Part shown: positions 54,766 through 64,000 of the stretch, in pieces
Numbering within the stretch: position 1 is the first letter of the stretch
How the letters are laid out: every line of letters starts with the position of its first letter
NCBI RefSeq assembly: GCF_040183065.1
Contig: NC_091120.1
Coordinates: 317,501-381,500 of the forward strand
DNA length: 64,000 bases
Reading direction: 5' to 3'
DNA from: Periplaneta americana
Taxonomy: Eukaryota; Arthropoda; Insecta; Blattodea; Blattidae
Notes under the pieces: model-generated
Databases searched by the model: none
What the model was told of the DNA's origin: nothing
Seen by the model: the letters and a program-made list of their open reading frames with translations, nothing else
Position numbers and translations under genes: made by a program

Positions 54766-57443
54766 GGGACTAATATTTTTGTGAATTCCGTGAATATTCG
54801 AGGAGTTTGTGTGAACCGTAGTGAACAAATGCTTTGAGCTGGGACTAATTTCGGAATGTCGCTTCATACGAAGAGAAAATATATTGCATGCCCTTCATGA
54901 ATAAAATTACTTCTCTTATCACAGACTCATACTCTCCAGGTGTAAACCGGAAAATTAATAAAACATTCAAAACAACACAACTGTATTTTAATTCCCGAAG
55001 CTATGTGCCAGAGAATACCGGATTTTTTCCAGGTCACCGAAGTTGACGTAAATCTCAGCTTGGCAATAAACTTATCCCGCTGTAGGCCTACTTGTATAAT
55101 TTTTTTTACCAGTTTGACGATTTTTTTTTGCCTAATGGTAAATCAGTCTTATTCCACTTCTGACTCCACCTGTTATCAGAAACAGTGAACCAGTCGAAAC
55201 AAATTACTGATGATCTTGATAAAATAATAGTAAATCACACACTTCGTGTGCAATTGTTGCATGAACAGTGCACACTGAGCCCTGTCAGCTGCTAGTCCTA
55301 TTTAATGTCACGTGACAGTAGCGACGCCATAATATGAGTTAAAAGTAATAATAGTGCCTGTGCGTTTGGAGATAAGAATGTGCAGTAATGGAAACAGCTT
55401 TAAAACGTAGTTCTAGTTTTTCTCCATATGGGCCCATGCATTTTTTTTTTTCAGAATTGCCAAGTGCTAAAATTTCTTTTGTCTCTTCAAACACGTAAGC
55501 GTCGCTAGGTTGGCAACACAGCGTCTCAAACTGTGAGATAACGTTAACACATTGCTTACTGTGGAGTCCGGGTTTATATGCACTAAAGTTCATAACACTG
55601 TGATGTCATTTACTATTTCGTAACAACCCAGTGGAGTGCATCAGTAGGGTTGCCGCTAAAATGTCTGTGTAACGCGAAGAGAAGAATGGTACGAGGAAAT
55701 AAATTTAAAAAAGTTGCCAGGGAAGTGCAATGATACCGGTTTGGCAAAATTTGTTCTCTGTCCAACAGTTCTTTCAATTAGATGTGAAGGAAAGCGTATG
55801 CAGCGAAGGAACACAAGCTTGCAGTGGCGGCAAGTAACAAAAATAAAACAATCGTTCATTTCTTTAATGTGAAAGATTCCTATGCAGAAAACAGTACTGC
55901 AGCTGCTGAACTATCATTTTCTTATGCACCATCGTAGCTATTTGTCTGGATAAACAGGCGAGTTCGGTATTTAAAGTTTCTAACTTACATAGCGGCCACA
56001 CCAAATGTGAAATGTTATTTATCAAATACTTGTTTTCAAACATTCCTTTTTTCAGAGGGGCCTTCAGTATAACTTGGCTAACCTAAAGAATGAGTTACAA
56101 CTCCTGACTGTTCTATTTATTTCTTACGTAACTATATGAACTTTGTAACAAAAACAGTTTCACAGCTAGAAAATCGTTCAACACAATCAACAGATGTGTT
56201 GTTGTTTAGTCATCTGTCCGAAGACAGGTTTGAAGTGACACCAATAAGGCATCACTCATAAGGCAACTAGATATTGAGGTAGGGTAGCCAGTTCCTTTCC
56301 TCCCTCCATTGCATACATCGCTCACTAGTAACTTATTCCACTAGTCAGACTTCAGATGTATACCCTGACACATATGTCAAGTGAGATGTACTGCCTGATA
56401 TTACATGTAGGCGTACATATCAGCCAGAACCTGAATCAGAGCTAAACAAATGTGTTTGAAATATTAAGTAAATTATGAGTATTTGAAATTAAGAATTTTT
56501 GATGGGTTTTTTGGATTCAAAGTACACAAAAATTTTTGGATGTTGTGTCCATGAGATAAGGTGTCTTTAAAAAATGATGTGCTAACGGCTTATTAAAGAA
56601 ATTTAGTTTATTTGGAAAAAAGGTTCGATTTTTATTCCTCTTCTTTCCAGTAACATTTGAACGCCCACAAATATCGTGAAAGTAAATATACTGACAATAT
56701 TGATGGCGAAAATATCGTGCAAGATAGTGTCCCAAGAACGAATAAAGAAGGCTGCACCAACAGATCAGTAAATCCAGCAGCAGCGTCCCCAACTTACTTA
56801 AAATAGTCAAACGTTGTTCTGTCTGCAGTCGAACACGTGTCTTCAATAATGAAAGGCCTGTAGACAGATGACAATGTTAAAACAGTTGAGAGTAAACTTC
56901 CTGTATTCAAAAGTTATCATCATTACTAGCTATCAAATATACCTCCAAAAGGCCGTAGAATCAGCATCAACAGCGTCAGAAAAATTAAAAGTAATTTGAT
57001 GTTAAGTATTCTTAATATACCCCATAGTCAGCCATAGATATTCAGACATTTTGGCTTCGGGAGGTAGAAACCCTTACGTGCATGCGCTACGTAGTTGGAA
57101 TTGCAGCGAGAATTATATTTTATCAAGTTCTCATGTCAGTTGTTTGGAGATACACACCATGTTAGTCAGGATCTAATCTGTAACAGTGTTCCTCGCGATC
57201 CCAGCTGATATTTCAATTTTGTCAACATTTTATTCGAAACCCAGGGGCAACATCAAATCAGTGATAGGCTGTTTAACTGATTTCAGAGTTTCTTTCACAC
57301 TTGCAATGTCATTTTGCGGAGTGATGAGTGATCAGTGCCTCCTAATTGCAGTTGAAATTCAAATAATGATGCAACAATTGAGCAGAAGCGCAGCACTTCC
57401 CCTTATCCACACTCCACAGTACCGGCGTCACGTGCTGTAGATA
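54766..57443. other. No recognisable gene
   Basis: Besides family X at 56.2 kb, only short chance frames. Confidence 0.45.
56205..56420 (-). repeat. Dispersed repeat, family X
   Basis: Minus-strand order CATCTGAAGTCTGACTAGTG, GATGTATGCAATGGAGGGAG, GCCTTATGAGTGATGCCTTA and GACTAAACAACAAC matches the 6.8-kb copy. Confidence 0.65.
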
Positions 57444-57692
57444 CTGTAAAGCAGGGATGTCGAACAGCGCTCTCGAGCTGTGAACTGCAGAGCCTTCACT
57501 CCTCCCTTACCGTGCAACGGTTGAACACAGGCAGCAGACAGTCCGGCCGAATGATCGTAAACAAAAGCGAAACTGCGACGGCTGGTACTTTGATAACTTT
57601 TATTCATCTTACCAATTGATTAGGAACTCGGTTTAGATTTGCACTTGATGAACTCTGATAAACAAAGAATGTAGCCTACATGAGGATGAATT

Positions 57693-57701
57693 ATGATGAT
57701 G

Positions 57702-57767
<66 letters not shown>

Positions 57768-57768
57768 G
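57693..57768. repeat. (AAT)n microsatellite inside the hAT element
   Basis: About 25 AAT units between the left end and the decayed transposase. Confidence 0.95.
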
Positions 57769-58192
57769 AGTTTTATCCACTGGGTCATTCCATGAATGTT
57801 GTTAGTTAGTGACGGAAATAGTTAATAATAAAGTTGTTAATATCATGTTTAAAATATCAACTTTGTGTGTATGTGTTGTAGCAGAGCAACTTCAAGTTCA
57901 GAAACGTAAACTGTTTTGATGTATAAAATTAATTACTTTTAGCTTGACTTGAAATTTGTTCATAGTTTTTGTTACACATTCAAAAATATCTCCTCCTCGA
58001 GTTCGATCCTTTAGTGAAATGACATCTACAAGATCTCCACGAACATTGAAATCTGAATCGACACTCCTTATGAATACACTGTAGCTAGCTGCGCCGTATC
58101 TTTTCGGTCGGTACTTTCATCAAGAGCTATACTGAGTAATAAGTGAAAGTTTTCATTCTTGCTATCAGTTGTTCCTCCAAGTTATCTCCCAT

Positions 58193-58750
58193 TTATGTTA
58201 CGCGCTCTGCAACAATATTACGAGACAAACATATAGATTTAAAATCATTAACGTATTCCAGACATATCCCTTTTGCAACAGCTATGAGGCAGCCTTTTAC
58301 AAATTCTCCGTCAGTAAATAGCTTTGAAGCCGTTGCAGTAATTTCACAAATTTTGTAGCTAGCATCAATCAAGATTATTCTACTAACACCCGATGATGAT
58401 GGAAGGTTTTCTGAATTCAATCTTGATTTTAATTCTTCTACAGCCTTTTCACGAGTGAAACCGAATAACTTTTCTGGTCCATAAGCTTCAGTATGACGTG
58501 TAGAATTAAAATGCCTTTTAATATTATGATGGCTAATGTATCCAAGTTCCTTTCTACATATTAAGCAATGTGCCTTTCCGTCCTTTAAGATAAATAAATA
58601 TTTATCTGTCCACTCACTATTGAATCGTCGTTCCATATCCATACCAGCCGCCAGAGTTGATAAACACACTGCGTACAAAACAGTGCTACAGGAGCTGACT
58701 GACTGTCGTTTCAGTTCAGCTACGGTAGCAAACGGTATTAATCGTTTCAC
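58193..58750 (-). pseudogene. hAT transposase N-terminal fragment with zinc finger
   Basis: The frame reads RRFNSEWTDKYLFILKDGK then CLICRKELGYISHHNIKRHF, a CxxC...H...H finger like those at the start of ZBED/GTF2IRD2-type hAT proteins, where it binds transposon ends. Downstream, between about 57,900 and 58,190, a shifted minus frame resembles the usual continuation (ALDESTD-like, then a region near VDSDFNV and TRGGDIFE). The frame break and missing C-terminus make it a pseudogene. Only family resemblance is claimed. Confidence 0.72.
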
Positions 58751-58943
58751 AGTTTGAGAGCGCTGTTCGACATCCCTGCTGTAAAGGTTAAAGTAATATA
58801 CACTTTAATTAAAATGCTAACATATTGGAAAAATGGCAATGAATATCATTACTAGTTTTTTCGGAAACTAGTGGATGACTACCATTTTGAATAGGCTAGA
58901 AATGGCTATGTTGTCCTACAGTGAAATCTCTCACTTCTGTGGT

Positions 58944-59040
58944 CACTGCTGTAGGTTTCGGGTCGGGCTCGGGTGATAATTATAAGCTAATCTCGGGTTG
59001 CGGGTCTGGCCTACTAATTTCGGGCCGTGCAGACCTCTAG
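58944..59040 (-). mobile_element. hAT terminal fragment
   Basis: On the minus strand the segment begins TAGAGGTCTGCACGGCCCG and continues with alternating CGGGT/CGGGC motifs, a form I associate with Ac/hobo-type hAT ends. The matching opposite end was not found. Confidence 0.35.
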
Positions 59041-60126
59041 CATATGTTCATGAACTCAGAAATGTTCTCTGGGTTGAATCGCACGTCTCTTCTCGATGGC
59101 GGGCCCAGTGGGAGTGGGAAGACCACGGATATCGATGTGTTGCATGTCCTCGGTGTCATAATGGAAAATAAAACACAATAACAATAGAAATAATAGCCAA
59201 TTGTGCATTTTAGAATAATTGATTGTATTAATGTTGTGTTGCGTTTTGAACTTTCATTAAGGGGATGAGATGGGAGCGAAACCTCTAAAAATCCGAGTGG
59301 CCTCTATTAATAGTTGGACTGACAAGTTAGTCATTGATGCACGTTTCAATTTCGAACCTTCCATATGCACTGTACCCCAAAGAAAGGATGGGTAGACTCC
59401 AGGTGATGGCAAGCCTATGGTATATAGCGCGATTCACACGATAACATTCTTCGTCAGTATTTTGGAACGGCGCCTGAGACCAGAAATGGCGCAGTCCTTC
59501 ATATTTACTAAAGCGAACTTAACGAGACGCTGATTAATCATGTGTCCGTCTTCATCCTTCCACAACCAGGAGTGTTAGTAATTTGAAGATAATCGATGTT
59601 AATGAACTTAATTACAGCGTTTAATTAATTAATGTACTACATCACCATGCGATAGTATTTAATTGTTGTTATTTAATATCAATTGTTAAGGCATTTTAAA
59701 TTTCATTTTTATTGTTAAAAAGACAAATCACCCAGTTTACGATTACATTGCAAGATATAACTTATAAATACTATTTATTAATACATACTGTTTCTTAAAT
59801 TTACAATTTTCTAGATTTCATTTACGATCGGGAAATGAATAAAAATAAAAGTAACACAAATCGTCTTTGGTCAGTTTATTTCCTTTGTTATAAACAAAAT
59901 AGAAATTAAAAAATTTCTTTCATTTAGCCACCGATCTACCTCTTTGCTATCTGTATCGTTTCAAAACTCGTGGAAGAAAATTGGATTCACATTTAATAAG
60001 ACTGAGTTTCTATGGTATTTATTATTTACAACAAATTAACATTTTCCTTGTAAATTTTTAAGTGAATTTCGGATTCACTTTAATCAAATAGAGTGAATTT
60101 AAATAATTCACTTACGACTTATCTTG
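59041..60126. other. No recognisable gene
   Basis: AT-rich, stop-dense sequence between the hAT fragment and a SINE. Confidence 0.45.
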
Positions 60127-60135
60127 TGTATGTAT

Positions 60136-60387
60136 CTGGGTTATTTTACGACGCTGTATCAACATCTAGGTTACTTAGCGTCTGAATGAAATGAAGGTGA
60201 TAATGCCGGTGAAATGAGTCCGGGGTCCAGCACCGAAAGTTACCCAGCATTTGCTCGTATTGAGTTGAGGTAAAAGGGAAAACCCCGGAAAAAACCTCAA
60301 CCAGGTAACTTGCCCCGACCGGGATTCGAACCCGGGCCACCTGGTTTCGCGGCCAGACGCGCTGACCGTTACTCCACAGGTGTGGAC
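60136..60387 (-). mobile_element. tRNA-derived SINE, family A
   Basis: Third copy of family A, minus strand. Target duplication TGTATGTAT lies at 60127-60135 and 60388-60396. B box and FTP-like CCGGGGTTTT motif are intact. Confidence 0.9.
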
Positions 60388-61325
60388 TGTATGTATGTGT
60401 GCTATGGGTCTTCGATCATGCGCAGTGTCTTGTATACCTGGGACCTGGAATATTCGAATAGCCCAATCTTTCTTTGGATAACTGAATACTGGTAGGAATT
60501 ACTTAACATGAACGCGAGAACTGCTATATCACTTTGAGATATTCGCCGACTCTTACGACAAAAATTCACATTTTTCCCTTCATGTCTTTCAAACTTCGGT
60601 GACATGAAAGGTGTAAAGTAAGCAATTTATATAATTCAAACTTGAAAATCGGATTTGGAGGTCCAAAGAAATTTTTTTGGAAAAAAAATTAATAAAATTT
60701 TGGACCAACCAAATTCCATTAGAAATTAAATTTTCTTTAGCGAAAATGATCCCCTTCATATGGAGAATATTACATATAAAAATTACTTATCTTGAACCAT
60801 TAAAAAATACGTATGCCACATTATATAAGCACTTTAGAAATATATATTAATGGGATAATGTATAATCGATAAGAATAATAATTTTGGTTTACGACATAGC
60901 CACATGTTAAGCTTCAATTTGGTACCTCAATGAAGTCTTTTTCCCAATTGGAAGTCTACTTTTTGTCCGTCGGAAGGATAATAAATGTCGGAAAATGTGA
61001 AATAGAAAACAGACACTGAAGATGGAGTAAGGTATAGAAAGTATAGCGCGTTTATATAGTGAATGTCCAAATAATTATGAAATTATTGAGATAATGAGTA
61101 CAAAGTATATATTTTTGAAAACTTGAAGAAATGAGCTTCCGGATGAGGGAAAAACATTATTTACCAAATTTTGAAGAAATCTGACATTTCTAGTCTGCGC
61201 AATGGAAGCGTTGGGGGAGTTTCTAACATTACGAACAGCTTCGTCTCCCTGAATAGACTTCTCCGACGCCTTTGTTGTGGCTAAACGTTTACTATGCAAA
61301 AACTTAGAAAGGAGTTTGACGTCGT

Positions 61326-61515
61326 TGCCACCCGCTAAGGCGCTTGCCTGCCGATCCGGAGTTTCGCTCGGGCGAGGGTTCGATTCCCGCTCGGGCTGAT
61401 TACCTGGGTTTTTCCGAGGTTTTCCCTAACCGTAAGGCAAATATCAGGTAATCTATGACGAATCATCTCGCTATGACCAATCCCATCGACGCTAAATAGC
61501 CTCGTAGTTGACAGC
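61326..61515 (+). mobile_element. SINE, family C
   Basis: A tRNA-like head (CGCTAAGGCGCTTGCCTGCC, B box GGTTCGATTCC) is followed by GGGTTTTTCCGAGGTTTTCC and CGACGCTAAATAGCCTCGTA. The core resembles family A, but the head is from another tRNA. Confidence 0.8.
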
Positions 61516-62120
61516 TTCAAACCACGCACCGCGGCACACGTCACATTACACTGACTGTCACTCACTCACCTGGAAGTCAAACTGCCGGTGTGCGGGTCCA
61601 CACAGCAGGTCTTGTTATTTATAACGCCAAGGGTGGACTCCAGAGCCCATCCAATTCCTGACTAATTTTATCCGGGGGACCCTCCCCTTCCTATCGTCCT
61701 AATTTTAACAACGTGTGAAATTTCAGGTCACCTCGCTGGTGGGGGGCGGCAGGCTCAACCCTTCGGTGCCCGCGTCACGTTAAAGGGTCCAGTGCCCTCA
61801 GACCTCGACCCAGGACATGGAGTAACACTGCTTAGCTGGCAAAGTATTGTGATGACTGATGACACAAGAAATCGATTCCGACACTTTCGCTTAAATGCAC
61901 AGTCTCATCAAAAAGGAGTTTGGACACGCCGTCTATGAACAGCGGTCAATTTATACAAGCCAATATAGGAAATGATGCGCATGAAAAAGTGTGGGTTAGT
62001 CGGTTAATAAAAATGAGAAAATGTATTCTAATATGAAATGACAAAAGACAGGTAGGCTGCAATAACAAAACTTGTAATAGTAAGGACGACACCACAGTAT
62101 CAGATTCACTTGAGTTGCGA
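61516..62120. other. GC-rich repeat-like block and SINE B scrap
   Basis: 61,566-61,850 is unusually GC-rich (CCGGGGGACCCTCCCCTTCC, GGTGGGGGGCGGCAGGCTCA) with no good frame. It looks like a transposon untranslated region but is unassigned. The end of the interval holds the family B 3' end interrupted by SINE C. Confidence 0.4.
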
Positions 62121-62130
62121 GCGTCGTTAA

Positions 62131-62401
62131 TTTTTTTTTTTAAATTTTAGTTGGTTATTTAACGACGCTGTATCAACTACTAGGTTATTTAGCGTCGATG
62201 AGATTGGTGATAGCGAGATGATATTTGGCGAGTTGAGGCCGAGGATTCGCCATAGATTACCTTGCATTCACATTACGGTTGGGGAAAACCTCGGAAAAAA
62301 CCCAACCAGGTAATCAGCCCAAGCGGGGATCGAACCCGCGCCCGAACGCAACTTCAGACCGGCAGGCAAGCGCCTTAACCGACTGAGCCACGCCGGTGGC
62401 T
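62131..62401 (-). mobile_element. SINE, family C, nested in a family B tail
   Basis: Minus-strand head GGCTCAGTCGGTTAAGGCGC with B box GGTTCGATCCC; the body matches the 61.3-kb copy. GCGTCGTTAA (62121-62130) and GCGCCGTTAA (62402-62411) flank it, and those flanks are the interrupted family B 3' end (...GTTGCGAGCGTCGTTAA / AATAAAAC). Confidence 0.82.
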
Positions 62402-62411
62402 GCGCCGTTAA

Positions 62412-63258
62412 ATAAAACATAATTTTTCATATGTAAAATTAACAGTTGTGTATGTAATCCGATTTTATAACTTACAAAAATTGTTGTTGAGTGAAATTTC
62501 GTACCTTTGACGCACAGACAACCCCGTTCTCGTACATCGTGCAGTATGTGTACGAATCTTGCATTGATTAGGGTCAAAAGGGACTATAGTTCATGGGCAC
62601 TCGCGACAGGGGAGAAGCGGAACTCGCAACTTTTGCTAGTCAGCTTGCTTCATTTTGTTGCTGCCACTACGTAAGGAAACCAGATTAGTGTTAAGGGACA
62701 CGTAAAGGGGTGGAAGTAATACAGTGCTTAAGGAATACCCAGTTGTCAGGTAAAAAGGAGGTTCGAGGGAGAGATGAAACAGACATTTTTGAAATTCTTG
62801 AGATGGTGATGATAAAATTGAGAGACTCGGTGACTTTACCAGAAACTCTGGAGCAAAGGGACAAGGGTTCATTCGGTCCAGTGGAGTGAATCTCAGGATA
62901 AAGCTCCGCTTCTTCGGAGAGCAAGTAGGCTGAGTGGAAATAATGGGAAAATAGGAGGAATATACTGTAGAACTATTATAGTAAAAAATTTTCTACGAGT
63001 TTAATGAATACCAAATTTTAGATATGATTAGCAGAGCTAGGAAGTTCGTACCAAAGCAATGGATTTCAGTTGAGTATAGCGAGTAGTACAAATATCACCC
63101 GCGCCTCGCCCTGCTCCCGTCCGCTGCAGACGATACACACAAACAACGCATAGTGGCATTCTGAGGAGCTGTGTAGAGTCGTGAATAGTTTGAAGAATAT
63201 TAGTAATTTATATTAATGTTTTAGGTTCTGAACAAAATGAGCTATTCTGTTATTATTG
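62412..63258. other. No recognisable gene
   Basis: Short frames on both strands without domain resemblance. Confidence 0.45.
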
Positions 63259-63260
63259 TA

Positions 63261-64000
63261 CAGGGACATCATTCTATTTTTACTAACATTTTTAATATTA
63301 ACCTGACTATACCTTTAGAGAACCGGAAACACCGCTTGCTCCCCCCTCCAAGACTGGAGTTCGATGATACTGGCGTAAAACACAAATCACTCTACTAGGT
63401 ATAGGAAGGAAGAAAAGTAGTTCATCCATTTACGTAAACTAGGAAATATCGCGATTTTGAGTTTGATAATTTTCATTAGGTTTTTCTTTAATCAAAGTAC
63501 AGTACTGTATTAAGAATAAGTGTTTTTACTCACGAAGTGAGTTATCCATGCGAACGTATTGATTATGCAGTGTATATTATACTGTCTACAGCACATTAGC
63601 GTACAATATAGAGAAAGAAGTTAAATTGAAAAATAATCATAATATGAATATTTAAACACAATTTTGAAAATGGTGGCCGTTCATTTCGATACAGGCTTCA
63701 GTTCTTTTGTGCATATTATCGCACTATAGACTATTGCATCTAATTCCAATTGCCAGTTTCGTCCTTCGTACTAGTAACTCATGTTGAAATAATTCTGTAC
63801 CTACTCTACGTACTGTGAATTCAATCTTCACTTCTGCCCGACCCGAAAATATAAAATTACTCAGACATGCTATCTACTGTCCGTCCAAGTGGTTATGCCG
63901 CAGGATTGTAGAAAGGGAGGAAATCACTTGACAGTTAATTACTTAACGAGGCCCTTTTATTTAAGTTAAATTAAACAGCTGTATAATATTACGTAAAGTC
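63261..64000. mobile_element. Second copy of the 1.1-kb TA-flanked element, truncated by window end
   Basis: It starts with CAGGGACATCATTCTATTTT after TA and is, base by base, the diverged reverse complement of 44,896 downwards to about 44,150, including the stretches around TTTACGTAAACTAG and CGAACGGCCACC. The outer end lies beyond the window. Confidence 0.8.

Larger units (their letters stand above)
57452..58778 (-). mobile_element. hAT-type transposon, internally deleted
   Basis: Terminal inverted repeats CAGGGATGTCGAACAGCGCT and the reverse form ending CGACATCCCTG are flanked by a perfect 8-bp duplication CTGTAAAG (57444-57451, 58779-58786), diagnostic for hAT. It contains the N-terminal part of a transposase on the minus strand and an (AAT)n tract. 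The C-terminal dimerisation region is missing, so the copy is not autonomous. Confidence 0.9.

Noticed and set aside
43799-64000. A single giant inverted duplication of 18 kb
   Set aside because: Only the two 1.1-kb element copies are inverted; the sequence between and around them does not match.

Overview
This window looks like a non-coding-rich piece of a large insect nuclear genome. It is AT-rich, has short coding exons separated by kilobase introns with GT-AG splice sites, and is packed with tRNA-derived SINEs, LINE 3' ends, hAT, PIF/Harbinger-like and TA-target DNA elements and many trinucleotide microsatellites. The SINE heads, the RTE-like LINE tail (motif RRLRWAGHVARIGESRNAY) and a DUF4817-type transposon fragment suggest a cockroach or termite (Blattodea). 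That placement is inference from recalled repeat families, not a search result.

Two protein-coding genes can be reconstructed, both on the minus strand. Gene 1 lies at 24,907-10,483 (five coding exons, 151 aa) and gene 2 at 47,171-41,955 (five coding exons, 152 aa). They are paralogs. Both start with the same cysteine-cluster exon ([13 protein letters not shown]), have identical coding lengths in exon 1 (78 nt) and exon 4 (154 nt), the same intron phases (0,1,0,1), and end in a shared VVYS-x-FRELKG motif. Each product is a small four-pass membrane protein of unknown function, in an insect family often labelled only as a DUF. Both first coding exons begin at a splice acceptor, so each gene also has an unseen upstream non-coding exon. 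Two weaker exon candidates lie on the plus strand (7,744-7,785 and 28,994-29,080).

Region by region: 1-10 kb holds a SINE, a Harbinger-type element, an RTE-like LINE tail, a small MITE and a possible micro-exon. 10-25 kb is gene 1, whose introns hold LINE, hAT, DUF4817-transposon and Harbinger-like insertions. 25-42 kb is intergenic, with hAT pieces, LINE tails, SINEs and microsatellites. 42-47 kb is gene 2, with a 1.1-kb inverted-repeat element in intron 1, another in intron 4, and a 34-bp minisatellite at the exon 3 donor. 49.9-54.8 kb is a striking 117-unit, 42-bp minisatellite. 55-64 kb is repeat-rich, with a complete hAT-type element, several SINEs and a second, inverted copy of the intron-4 element running off the window.

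The most unusual items are the 4.9-kb minisatellite, which contains a single net 1-bp deletion and is therefore open in several frames on both strands, and the 34-bp tandem repeat that has copied the 5' splice site of gene 2 exon 3 four extra times into the adjoining intron.
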